In this document: positions 43,982 through 53,229 of the stretch, piece after piece | How the letters are laid out: each line of letters begins with the position of its first letter | Numbering within the stretch: the stretch's first letter is position 1 | Source of the DNA: Leishmania martiniquensis | Taxonomy: Eukaryota; Euglenozoa; Kinetoplastea; Trypanosomatida; Trypanosomatidae | Reading direction: 5' to 3' | DNA: 64,000 nucleotides | Assembly (NCBI RefSeq): GCF_017916325.1 | Contig: NC_090160.1 | Location: 303,501 to 367,500, forward strand | Program-made: the position numbers and the translations under genes | The notes under the pieces: generated by a model | What the model was told of the DNA's origin: nothing | Database searches by the model: none | The model's input: the letters and a program-made list of their open reading frames with translations, nothing else

Positions 43982-46561
43982 ATGCAGCCGCAACAGCAGC
44001 AGAGTGTCACGACACCGCAGCGCGCGCCTCAGGGTGGCGACAATGGCGAAGATGCCAACATGCGTGTGAAACACACACCACAGAACGCTGGGATCCCTCT
44101 GCAAGATAGTCCATCGCAGTCGCCGGCGCCGCGCTTCCCCAGCGAGGGCCTATTCTCCTCTGCGCTCCAGCGGCCGCAGCAGGACCAAGAGCGCGGTGGC
44201 ACATCGTTGAGCGACCGTCGCCCGCCATCCTCACAGCCTCGCGAGCGCTTTCATGCACGTCAGAGACGCCGCCAACAGAAGCAACAGCAGCAGCCTCACC
44301 CAAGCGATGGCGTACGCAGCCAGCGAGGGGATGGAGAGCGTGGCAGCAGCGGCATTTGCCCTGACTGGCGGCAGCGAGCGGTGCCGTGGAACACCGCGGC
44401 CACTCTCAGCGGCGGCCATGCCCGTCCGCGCAAGTCGACGCCGCCTGGAAACTCGCCCGACGAGGAACGGCGCCGCAGCCAGCGTGAGAAGCAGATTCAG
44501 TTTGGGTACGCTACGGAAGGGTATACCAACATGAAGCGGCTCATCGCACACGATCCGCTGCTGAGGAGCGGCGGCCTCCTCCCGCTTTCGCCGCCGGAAA
44601 TCGTCAAAGGCAGCAAGCGGTTGTGGGATATTCAACTCCGCAAATGGCGTCGAGCACTGCACATGTTCGACTACGTGTTCATCGATGGTGAAGATGACCC
44701 GGCAACGCGGGCAACGGTGCTGGAAGAGCAGCGGCAGCAGTGGGTGAGCGAGGCGTTCACCGAGATGCCGCGTGAGGCGCGGCTGAGGATCGACCTCGAC
44801 ACCCTGCGCCACGTCCAGCACTCCTCCACCGTGCCGCGCAAGATCCCCGTGGAGGACGATCTGCGGTGCATCCTGCGAAGCGACGACTGCTACGAGTCCG
44901 TCCGCAGTGTTGTACCGCAGAGTGCGTCCTCGCTGACCAAGGGGACCGATATCAGCCCCCTCGAGGCGGGCATCAAGATACACATCGCACCCTCGGCTGC
45001 GGTGTTGCAGCGGCAGCAGGCGCAATTCGAAATGCTGCAGCGACTGTCCTCCCTTCACCAACAGCAGCAGCACGTGCTCGCCACAGAAGTGGCACAGAAA
45101 GGCATGGAGACAAGCTCGCACAGCCCGAGCGCCCCGCCAGTGTCAGGGGAAACGGTCGAGTGCGCCTCTGCCCAGCGGCCCGCCGAGCTCTCACCAAGCC
45201 CACGCCGCCCACCGCTACCTCTGCAGGCGACCTTGCGTGTGTCGTGCCCCGCTCAACGGCAGGGGGCGTGCGAGTCGGCACCGCATCAGCAGCGCGGCGA
45301 CGGCTCCCAAAACATGCCAAGCAACAGCACCTTCAGTGACAGCTCCATCCCGCGAACCACAGCGAAACTAGTCTCCACAGCATTCAGTAGCGCTGAGACG
45401 GCTCCAGGGCTCTCAGTCAGTCAGCATCGTGCTCTGTCCCCATCAGGCAGCTCGGCCCCGGCGTGGGGTGCTTCGCTGGGTGTGCCAGGCGTACCCCCAA
45501 CAGCTGCGCTGCTGGCGCCGCCTCCTCCATTTTCCGGCGCCCTTCCTTGCACGATGCCAAACACGTGGATGCCTGGAGTGGCCGTATCGCCAACACAGGC
45601 AGCGGCCGCTGGCTCCGCCACGGCAACGGTGGCGCCGTCGCTAGTGTCATGGTGCAGCCACTGCGGTCAATGCGTCGACCTCCGACCGCACACCTTCACT
45701 GGCGCACCCTACGGAGGCGCGTGTGCCGGCTCCGCCGGCACCCGTGGCGGAATGCCGGTGCCGCCACATCACGTAAACCCAGCTGCCATGGGCGGCTCCA
45801 GTGGTGTCATGATGCCGTCGCCCGCGCAGATATGTGGCACAACGCCGTACATGAGCCGCACAACGGCTTCTATCGTGACTGCGGGGGCTACTTACCCTGC
45901 TTACTGGCAGATGCCGACACCGCCAATGGTCGAGCGAATCGAAAGCAGAGGCACCGTCGCCACCCGTCACTGCGTTGGCCACAGTCAGCATCGCCAGCTG
46001 GAGGCGTGGCAAGACGCCTTCGCAGCTATGCCAACCTCCGTCGCGGGCAGATCTTGTCCACGAGACGGTCGCCATCGCAGCAGTGGAGCCGTCGCTGCAG
46101 GCGGCAGAGCGGCGACGCCGCATACAGTGCCGCGGTTTGTCGCGCGGCTATCGATCTCGCCCAACGAGCAGCCACTCGGAGAGCGTCAGTCTGCGGAGCG
46201 TTTACACACCGCAGGCGTCACCATTGGCGGCGGATCAGCGGCAACGAAGCCTCTTGCCACAGGCACCCGGGTAGCAGCGGTGGCGCCAACAGCGCAGCAG
46301 CAGCAGCCCATGACCTTGAAAGGTGCGACTTCGGCTGTCGGGCGTGTGGAGAAGAGTCAGCCCGTCTTGACTGTCACTCCTGAGCGGATTCTCTTCGGCG
46401 TCGGTACCACCGCGGAGGCGACGACAGTAGCACGGCGAGTGGTGGTGGGAACCCAGCAGCAGCCCGATGCGCAGCCGGGCACGCAACTGGGCAAGTCGAG
46501 GGCGACACCGGAGATCGAGGAAGCACCAGTCGCTCCTCTTGTTTTCGATGGTGACGAGTAG
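43982..46561 (+). CDS. SLBP: histone RNA stem-loop binding protein homologue
   Basis: An 859-residue protein, about three times the length of human SLBP (270). Residues about 160-236 match the SLBP RNA-binding domain: RRRSQREKQIQFGY aligns with the R-R-x-K-Q-I-x-Y-G start, and KGSKRLWDIQLRKWRRALHM aligns with the hallmark S-R-R-S-W-D-x-Q-I-K-L-W-K-x-A-L-H. The human T-P-N-K loop is replaced by SPPE, keeping a phosphorylatable Ser-Pro. Outside the domain it is Gln/Pro/Ser-rich and disordered. One short cysteine knuckle, WCSHCGQC, lies at about residues 557-564. SLBP binds the 3' stem-loop of replication-dependent histone mRNAs in animals; trypanosomatid histone mRNAs are polyadenylated, so its target here is open. 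The start is the first ATG of the frame. Confidence 0.86.
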   Translation: MQPQQQQSVTTPQRAPQGGDNGEDANMRVKHTPQNAGIPLQDSPSQSPAPRFPSEGLFSSALQRPQQDQERGGTSLSDRRPPSSQPRERFHARQRRRQQKQQQQPHPSDGVRSQRGDGERGSSGICPDWRQRAVPWNTAATLSGGHARPRKSTPPGNSPDEERRRSQREKQIQFGYATEGYTNMKRLIAHDPLLRSGGLLPLSPPEIVKGSKRLWDIQLRKWRRALHMFDYVFIDGEDDPATRATVLEEQRQQWVSEAFTEMPREARLRIDLDTLRHVQHSSTVPRKIPVEDDLRCILRSDDCYESVRSVVPQSASSLTKGTDISPLEAGIKIHIAPSAAVLQRQQAQFEMLQRLSSLHQQQQHVLATEVAQKGMETSSHSPSAPPVSGETVECASAQRPAELSPSPRRPPLPLQATLRVSCPAQRQGACESAPHQQRGDGSQNMPSNSTFSDSSIPRTTAKLVSTAFSSAETAPGLSVSQHRALSPSGSSAPAWGASLGVPGVPPTAALLAPPPPFSGALPCTMPNTWMPGVAVSPTQAAAAGSATATVAPSLVSWCSHCGQCVDLRPHTFTGAPYGGACAGSAGTRGGMPVPPHHVNPAAMGGSSGVMMPSPAQICGTTPYMSRTTASIVTAGATYPAYWQMPTPPMVERIESRGTVATRHCVGHSQHRQLEAWQDAFAAMPTSVAGRSCPRDGRHRSSGAVAAGGRAATPHTVPRFVARLSISPNEQPLGERQSAERLHTAGVTIGGGSAATKPLATGTRVAAVAPTAQQQQPMTLKGATSAVGRVEKSQPVLTVTPERILFGVGTTAEATTVARRVVVGTQQQPDAQPGTQLGKSRATPEIEEAPVAPLVFDGDE

Positions 46562-48467
46562 AAAGGGGGCGGGGTGGGAGGGCCAGGAGCACCGCGCATT
46601 GCCATAAAAGGCGGTGGGAGAGGAGGACGAAAAGAGGATAGGGCAGGTTAGGGCACGCTGCGTGTGCGCACAGACTCAGCATCCTCCTCTTGTCCTCCCT
46701 CTTCGCTATCCCTATCTGGTCGTCACACGCACACAGAGTGACAGGAGGGGGCGGAACTGAGAGGGGTGTCACAGTTCGCGTTCGGCTGCGGAGAAAGGCG
46801 TTCGCGGGAACGAAGGGAGACGGAGGCAAGCAGACAGACCCATCGTCTACTCACAGAAGATGCCGTGGCATACGTGTGAATCCTTTGCAGCCCATTCCTA
46901 TCCCCCTCTCCCTCTCCTCAGCCCTCTTTTTTTGATGCATCCAATTTTATCTTTGTCATATGATGCTGCACTGCATGCATCCATCGGTGCTCTCTCGCTC
47001 TCTCCCATGTGGCGAGCATCATCGAACTGTGGAAAAGGCTGTGGGTGGCAAGGAGGCGAAACACCGTTCTGTGCTGAACTCTATTCACGTGCATGTCTGT
47101 AGGGAGAGGAGTCACGGGCGCCTGTGCATGTGAGCAGCGTCGTGTGCAGAAGGTTGTAGGCGTCTCTGTGTGTGTGAGTGTGTGTGTGGAGGGGGTAGAA
47201 CGGGCTGTGACGGAGGCGGTGGTTTACCTGCATGCGGGCATCATTTTTATAGACTCCTTAGACGCAATCGAGGCTCCGAATGGAATCAGAGGAGAGGAAT
47301 GGAACGAACGAGGGTCCGGCGCAGCGTTAATGCAGAAAAGCGGCACACGCTTCTCGCGTTCTCGGCACAGGGTTGTGCAGAGGGAGGAGAGGAAAAGAGG
47401 GTCATCGCACGTTATGCAGACACACGCGCGTGCAAAGAGGTGCCGCGGACACATAAGACAAGCCCAAGGGCATAATAAAGTTTCTCCGTTCTTGGTATGT
47501 GTAATGTCTGGGTGTGTAGGGTGGCGAGCAGAGAGGGCAAGCGGCGGAGGGGGTTCGTGGCGCACGTCTCTCGATGAGGAGCCCTCCTTCCCCTCCTGTG
47601 CTGCGACGCCTTATCGGTGGCGGGCCCCCGCCTCACTTCCGCGTCACTGCGAATCTCCCTCTCCCCACCCCACCCATGTCTGGTCTACCTGCGTGTCTTT
47701 TCTGGCCCTCTCGTTGCTGTTTCACGTGCCTTTTTGTCTTCGCCAGAACGGTCGCGCCGATGACGAAGCAGAAAATCCTCACACAGGTGGGCAGACAGAA
47801 TGACGGACACGCACATGTACGCGCAGATGCGTTCCTGTAAGCAAAGAGCAACGAAGAGTATCGCCAGCGCGAGGTGTGACGACGTTCACGACGAGGGAAG
47901 AAGCAACGCTGCAGCAAGGAGATAGGTATATACATATATATATATATGCTCGCGTGGCTGACGGCAACCTATGCGGATGAGTATGCGCCGGTAAAGGCTG
48001 CCTGCTCTGCCCGGGGGCGTGCGCGTCTCCCCTCCCCTTAGCGTCTGTGTGTGTGTGTGGTTCGCATTCCCATCACCCCTACCACTCTACCCCCCCTCAT
48101 TCCACCTCCACCAACACATGCACACGCGGCTGTGCAGTTCCCCAGAGGCTTCTAATCGCTCGCACTTCTCTGCAACGCTGCTGCCCTAACCTTTTCATCG
48201 ATCCGCTCTCCCTCGCTCGCCCCTCTGCCCTGCATCATCGGTTGCTCATGGACATGCACGCGGCCCTCTCTTCCGACCCTCAAAATCTCAGGCCTTCGGC
48301 TGCGGCTCTGCAGACTGCCCCTGCACAAGTGCACAGATACACACGAGGTGTGCAGTGAGCTTCAGACCCCCCCTCATATTTTCTGTACTCGTGGGCCTCT
48401 CCACTGCCCCTCCCCCTCCCCCACACCAACACCACCACCCTCCCTCCATCCCTCCCCTTCCCTTCCC
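46562..48467. other. 1.9-kb intergenic stretch
   Basis: No supported gene. It has TG-rich sequence at 47160-47200, a TA repeat at 47926-47948, CT-rich blocks and a long C/T tract (48366-48467) that runs directly into the next start codon. The largest frame (47093-47803) is low-complexity and without domain. Confidence 0.55.
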
Positions 48468-49235
48468 ATGCCGCTGGCGCCGTCGTTTCAGCTCAGGGAC
48501 CTCATTCAGGCCGTCGTGGAAGGCGATCTCTCCACCCTGATAGAGAACGTCACTTCGTCCAATGTCAACTACACAGACCCGCATCATCACCTATCGCTGG
48601 TGATGTGGGCCGCTGCCCTCGGTCGGCTTCCGACAACGCAACTGCTGCTCAGTCGTGGCGCCTCGCTGGCGCAGGTCGATCGGTGCGGCTTCACGATCCT
48701 GCATCGTGCCGTGTGGAGCGCGGACGTTTCGGTCGTTCACACGGTGCTCTTCACAACTCCCCTCTCAGTAGGCATCTCTTTTTCTGATGCTGGCACCATT
48801 TGTGCGCGCCCCTCCCTCATTTCTTTGCAGCCGCCGACATGGCGCCCCGGTGCGCAGCGTCTCGTGAACGCTGTTCATTCGTCCTCCGGGCGCACGCCGC
48901 TGATGCTGGCAGCCCTGTCTGGCCATGCCGACATCGTCCGCTTTCTCCTCGTCACCTGCGGCGCTGATCCGTACCCGCGGGACTCGTACGGCCTGGCCGC
49001 CGTAGATTTGGCGGCGGTGTGCGGGCACCTGGAAGTTGTGCGGCAGCTGCTGAGTCTGACGGTGGCGCCAAACGGAGGCAGTTGCAGCGCCGCAGACGTG
49101 TTCCCTACCGCGCAGTGCAACGCGGAAGAGTACATCGAAATCGCCAAAACGCTCCCTCAGCGAGAGCGGCTGTGCTCCGTCAACAAGCTTCTCAACGAGA
49201 ACCTCGAGGAGGCCTCGCGCGTTGCGGCAGCATGA
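48468..49235 (+). CDS. ankyrin-repeat protein
   Basis: A 255-residue protein made almost entirely of ankyrin repeats, which act as protein-binding scaffolds. The first helix pair begins at residue 8 (LRDLIQAVVEGDLSTLIENV). Clear repeats follow at about 40-68 (LSLVMWAAALGRLPTTQLLL), 72-100 (GFTILHRAVWSADVSVVHTV), 141-170 (GRTPLMLAALSGHADIVRFL) and 175-203 (YGLAAVDLAAVCGHLEVVRQ). An insert of about 40 residues lies between the second and third clear repeats. The last 35 residues form a charged helix. The 40-codon upstream extension comes from a pyrimidine-rich tract and was discarded. ATG 48468 is needed to include the first ankyrin helix, although no AG lies between that tract and the ATG. Confidence 0.87.
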   Translation: MPLAPSFQLRDLIQAVVEGDLSTLIENVTSSNVNYTDPHHHLSLVMWAAALGRLPTTQLLLSRGASLAQVDRCGFTILHRAVWSADVSVVHTVLFTTPLSVGISFSDAGTICARPSLISLQPPTWRPGAQRLVNAVHSSSGRTPLMLAALSGHADIVRFLLVTCGADPYPRDSYGLAAVDLAAVCGHLEVVRQLLSLTVAPNGGSCSAADVFPTAQCNAEEYIEIAKTLPQRERLCSVNKLLNENLEEASRVAAA

Positions 49236-49803
49236 CGCGGTGCCGCAGGAGAGGGGGGAAGGCTTCGTCTTGGATGTGTGGGTGTGGGCCTAGCGTAGGA
49301 GCTCTTTTCCAGGTTCGCCCCCCCTCTTCCTCCTCCTCTTTCACCCATACGCTCGTGCCTCAATCAGCACATATGTGTATATGTATGCGTGTGTGTACCT
49401 GTTTGCGCAAGTGCTTCCCTTCTTTGGGGTTACTTGTTCATCGATGTTCCACAGCGCGTGTTGTTGTCGCGTCTCTCGGCATGCTAAGCACCTCCACACC
49501 CGCGCACACGCGCAGGTACACGTGTGTGGCAAGCAGAACAGGGCCTGATTCGGGGCCGTTTTGCATGTCGCCACTCCGTCCCCCTCTTTCATGGTATCGC
49601 CTCGCGTAGCTCCGAGGTCTGCGCTGCTGCTCGACGCTCCTCCTCCGTGCGAAGCTCGGCGAAGGTGGATATGCACGCGCAACACAGAGTACCAACAGCC
49701 TTTCATTCCTGCACTGCTTCGACTCCACCGCCACCCTCCCTCTCCCACCCACCCGTCCACTGCCTTCTCTTCACACGCGTCGTGATACTCGCGGCGAGCG
49801 CGC
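49236..49803. other. intergenic stretch
   Basis: No gene is visible. Pyrimidine-rich stretches (49316-49345 and 49725-49775) alternate with TG repeats. The tract ending near 49775 is followed by the AG at 49797-49798, a likely acceptor that makes 49804 the first AUG of the next transcript. Confidence 0.5.
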
Positions 49804-49950
49804 ATGGAGGACGATGCTGCCTCCACTAAAATCGATGTCGGCCAAGTCGATCGCGGAAGAATTCAGAGTCCTCTGCCACTGCGGCGTACGCGGACGCTAG
49901 AGCAGCCGGCGACCGTGAAGACGGCGGCTGTTGCGTTGGATGCAACGTGA
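49804..49950 (+). other. 48-codon ORF in frame with, and just upstream of, the next gene
   Basis: ATG 49804 lies 5 nt after a likely trans-splice AG (49797-49798) and opens 48 codons ending with TGA at 49948-49950. The next gene starts at ATG 49957 in the same frame, with only two codons (GCG CCC) between stop and start. The peptide (MEDDAASTKIDVGQ and so on) has coding-like composition, unlike the repeats before it. It may be an upstream ORF that allows re-initiation, or the true N-terminus of the following protein cut off by a CGA-to-TGA change or a sequencing error. Confidence 0.55.
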
Positions 49951-49956
49951 GCGCCC

Positions 49957-51588
49957 ATGAGCAAACAGGGCAGCACGGACTCGGTGGCGGAGGAGTCCGG
50001 GGGCACAGCACGCCCGCCGGTTTCCACAGCCATGACGAGTAAGTCGAACAGAAGCCCCAATGTCAGAGGCAACGCCAACAACAGGAGGAAGCGAGGCGCC
50101 TCCGTGCCGGAGCAGCTAGCGGCAGAGGTACCCACGGTGAAGCTCGAGTCGACAGGAGAGCCCACCCTTGTGGCAGGATTGACGACGGATTCCGCAGAGC
50201 ACGGCGTCACTAGCACCCATAGTAGCAGTGAGGGCGAGTCCGATGAGCTGCAAAAACGCAGCACTGAGGCAAGGCAAGGGGACGATGAGGCAGAGCGCAA
50301 CTTGCGCGGCACTTCAGCACACCTAACGCGCCGCACCAAAGCAGAAGAAGTTGAAGGCATACCGGCGCTTCACCAAGCGAAGCTGTGCCACGGCGAGGAC
50401 GTTGCCGCAGCATCGAGCAGGTTTGAGAGGCCTAAGGAGGCGCTCGGCGATGCATGTCCCCACGAGCCTCGTTGCAGTCGATCTCGCTCGCATTCCGCGG
50501 CGCCACTGTCTCCGGCAGGACCGACCCCCGCCTCCGCATCATCGCTGCCTGCGCTTAGTGCCAAGCAGGGAGGGGAGGAGGAGGCGTGGGAGGCGGCGGT
50601 GCAGGCCGCCGTCGACGCCCAGGAGCGCCAACTGCTCCACACCCTCCTCAGCATTTTTCCTCCCGAGATTCTGCGGGACAGCGGATCGGGGTGGGGCTTG
50701 GGGGGTGGTGGCGAGGCAGTGGATGCTGAGAGCGCGCAGGATGCGCCATCCCGGCATGTGGGTGCCGGCTCGACGTCATCTTTCCCGTCGCCCGCCCTCA
50801 GCCCCGAGCCACTCCCGCAACTCCTGAAGGCTCTATGCGAAGACAAGGCGTACGTGCACGGTGCGTGGTGCCGCTACGAGGACGACCTTTGCGTCCGCCG
50901 CACCCAGAGCAGCATCCAGCGCAAGCGGCAGCGTCATTTATTCAACAAAGGCGGCCGCAAAGCCGTCTCGAGCGGGCAGACTGCCGCCGCGCGGCGTGGC
51001 GACGGGGACGGCGACGATGGGGAGAGCAGCGCTGGCGAGGATGAGGCTGTAGTTGAGGACGAGCTCCAGCCGCCGGAGTCGCTTTGGGTAGAGGCGCCGC
51101 CAGCCTTCACAGGAGGGCCGTGGCCGCTGCCGGCGAATGCCACCCAACCCGTGCCTGCCAGCCCCGTCACTGGCGGATTCCAGTGGACACCGTGGCGCTT
51201 CTACCGCAAAAAGCGGCGGCGCGGCTCGCGACGGCCGGCGGAGGGCGGCGCGTCCCCCTCGGTAGTGAGATCCACGACAGCGACCGGTGCCATTCAGTCA
51301 GGTCTTTCCATAGCTGCCCCGAGCAAATCAGCGACCAGCGGTGGTGGCGTCTCCTCTCTCGCCTTCTCCGATGTCCCCTCTCTGCCGGTGCTTCCAGTCG
51401 AAACAAATGTACCGGAGAGCGCATCGGCTGTTGTGTCACCCATGACGCCGGAGGAACGTAAAGGGTACGCGCGCTACGTGATGAGCAGCGGGAAGCTGCG
51501 CCACGACTGCCGTGACCCGTACACGTTCCTCGTTTCTCGTGCGAAAGAGATGCGCATCCAGTGGGAGCGCCAACACCCGATGGACTGA
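49957..51588 (+). CDS. hypothetical protein, unidentified
   Basis: A 543-residue protein that I do not recognise. Residues 1-210 are Ser/Glu/Arg-rich and disordered. Ordered-looking pieces follow: about 215-243 (AQERQLLHTLLSIFPPEILR), 286-333 (LLKALCEDKAYVHGAWCRYE, then basic IQRKRQRHLFNKGG), 370-385 (WVEAPPAFTGGPWPLP), 407-423 (GFQWTPWRFYRKKRRRG) and the C-terminus 496-540 (MTPEERKGYARYVMSSGKLR, then DPYTFLVSRAKEMRIQWER). Clusters such as KKRRRGSRR could be nuclear localisation signals. Acidic and Gly-rich linkers lie between. There is no catalytic motif. The start is uncertain: a 48-codon frame ending in TGA lies immediately upstream in the same phase (49804-49950). Confidence 0.8.
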   Translation: MSKQGSTDSVAEESGGTARPPVSTAMTSKSNRSPNVRGNANNRRKRGASVPEQLAAEVPTVKLESTGEPTLVAGLTTDSAEHGVTSTHSSSEGESDELQKRSTEARQGDDEAERNLRGTSAHLTRRTKAEEVEGIPALHQAKLCHGEDVAAASSRFERPKEALGDACPHEPRCSRSRSHSAAPLSPAGPTPASASSLPALSAKQGGEEEAWEAAVQAAVDAQERQLLHTLLSIFPPEILRDSGSGWGLGGGGEAVDAESAQDAPSRHVGAGSTSSFPSPALSPEPLPQLLKALCEDKAYVHGAWCRYEDDLCVRRTQSSIQRKRQRHLFNKGGRKAVSSGQTAAARRGDGDGDDGESSAGEDEAVVEDELQPPESLWVEAPPAFTGGPWPLPANATQPVPASPVTGGFQWTPWRFYRKKRRRGSRRPAEGGASPSVVRSTTATGAIQSGLSIAAPSKSATSGGGVSSLAFSDVPSLPVLPVETNVPESASAVVSPMTPEERKGYARYVMSSGKLRHDCRDPYTFLVSRAKEMRIQWERQHPMD

Positions 51589-51918
51589 AACGCACAAACG
51601 CGTACGCGCACAACACCACCGTGGAAGAGAGAGAGAGAGTCGGAGATGCGGCAAGGCGACGGAGAGCCGTACGCTAATGAGCCGCCGCCACGCCCGCTTC
51701 CCTCCCTCCCGCCTGTCCTCTTTTCTTTCTCTCTCCCCTTCGCACCCCTCCTCTTCTGTGTCTTCTGTGTCCTCTGTTCCCATCCACACGGAGGCGTACT
51801 GCTCCTCGGCCGTAGCTCGGCAGCAGAGGAGCGAAGCAACACGAAGGGGCGTATTGTCCGCTGGGGATCCATCCTTCGCAGTTCACCTTCCCTCTCTCTC
51901 GGTGGCGGACACACAAAA
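51589..51918. other. short intergenic stretch
   Basis: A spacer of 330 bases with a long pyrimidine tract at about 51695-51781. AG dinucleotides at 51790-51791 and 51880-51881 are acceptor candidates for the next gene. No ORF of note. Confidence 0.55.
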
Positions 51919-53229
51919 ATGAACCCCGCTGCAGCTCAGGTTGCGGCTACAGCGAGATTGAACGAGCAATCGGTGCCGCTCTTGATCACGTGCCTGCACG
52001 CGTCTGCTGTCTCCGCCTCCTCTGCAGAAGTGTGCCGAGCCTTCCACATCATCGAGAAGCTGCTTTCTAACCGCATGCGGCACCCGACGGAGCAGCGCTA
52101 CGCCTCGTTCTCTGCCACGAGCACGGCCTGGGTGGACAGCGTTGCCCCCCTTGTCTACGTGCTTCGGCTAGCTGCCTGGATGGGGTGTACACTGACCGCG
52201 GAGGGCGCTCGATACGTCTTCGTTGACAGCCTCGGTGAGACGAACGCACGGGGGTCTGGCGATGCGGAAGGCCGACGGCAGCTCATGGATCGCCTCGATG
52301 AGCTGCGCTGCGTCGCTTCCGTGTGGAGCACGTCGACCGTTGAGACTTCTGGAGAGGCCTCGAGACGCTATCAAGAGGCCTATCAGCAGCTCCTCCAGCT
52401 CTTTCAGTCCGTCCAGGACTCCACCGACCGAGAAAAGATGTGGGCGCGACATACCGATCACCTGCAGCTTTACCGTCTCCGCGCCTGCGCACGTGATGTA
52501 GAGTGGCGACAGGCGACGGTGCGTTCCCCGGCAATTTCTGATGTACCAGACAGAGAAGGCGCTGCCTCATGGACGGTCCGCGCGCAACGCGAACTCGATA
52601 GCTCCTTGCATGTGCCAGGCTCCTTACCCTCGTCCGACGAACAGGGCCCAAGCCCAACGCAGGCGCTGCCGATCCTCGAGACGCAGCCCGGCCCCCGATG
52701 CGAAAGCAAAGCCCTCTCGATATGCGTGGCAGATGAGTCGATTCAGTGGCTGCTCTCACGCGCATCGCTGTGCGAGCTCCGTCGTATGTGTGAAAGCGCT
52801 GCTGCGGAGTCTACCACGAGCTTTTCGGGAGGCAAAGAGCGCGGGTCTTTGACCGTTGTCCCTCTGACCCCGGGGTTCTCTGTCACAGTGGCGAAGAAAC
52901 TTCGTCAGCGAGCGCAACGTGAGCAGCACCAGCGCTACCTTGACACAACAGGCCCCGCGTATCGACGGCTTGGCCACGAGGAGCGTCACCGCGGTGAGAG
53001 CCTCATCATCAACATTGCAGCCATCCTCGAGCAACTCGCAGTGGTGACGGAGGCGCAGGGGCTGGTTCGCCATGACCGGTACGAGGCGCGTCGGCTGCTG
53101 GATGAATTCCGGCAAGACGGCGACCTCGCGAAGTTGTACGCGTTGGAGGTGCGGTACACGGCAGAGCTGGAGGAGGCAAAACTGCTGCACGGAAAGCCGC
53201 TTGTCTACGCCGCGTCATTCGAGAAGTGA
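51919..53229 (+). CDS. PUB-domain protein
   Basis: A 436-residue protein. Residues about 33-103 fit a PUB (PUG) domain, the helical module of peptide:N-glycanase, UBXD1, HOIP and SPATA2 that binds the C-terminal tail of the AAA ATPase p97/VCP. It reads CRAFHIIEKLLSNRMRHPTE, then QRYASFSATSTAWVDSVAPL and a Leu-rich helix with MGC (the family's L-G-F position), ending YVFVD. The family's N-P before the Tyr is H-P here. The rest is helical and charged, with a likely coiled coil near the C-terminus (about 365-425, LLDEFRQDGDLAKLYALEV). No transglutaminase, UBX or zinc motif is visible, so it is not a glycanase. The extension upstream of ATG 51919 was discarded because it crosses the pyrimidine tract. 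Confidence 0.8.
   Translation: MNPAAAQVAATARLNEQSVPLLITCLHASAVSASSAEVCRAFHIIEKLLSNRMRHPTEQRYASFSATSTAWVDSVAPLVYVLRLAAWMGCTLTAEGARYVFVDSLGETNARGSGDAEGRRQLMDRLDELRCVASVWSTSTVETSGEASRRYQEAYQQLLQLFQSVQDSTDREKMWARHTDHLQLYRLRACARDVEWRQATVRSPAISDVPDREGAASWTVRAQRELDSSLHVPGSLPSSDEQGPSPTQALPILETQPGPRCESKALSICVADESIQWLLSRASLCELRRMCESAAAESTTSFSGGKERGSLTVVPLTPGFSVTVAKKLRQRAQREQHQRYLDTTGPAYRRLGHEERHRGESLIINIAAILEQLAVVTEAQGLVRHDRYEARRLLDEFRQDGDLAKLYALEVRYTAELEEAKLLHGKPLVYAASFEK

Noticed and set aside
44231..45121. 296-codon minus-strand ORF
   Set aside because: A shadow of the SLBP-like gene on the opposite strand.
47093..47803. 236-codon + strand ORF
   Set aside because: Begins in TG-rich sequence and runs into C-rich sequence; no protein-like segments.
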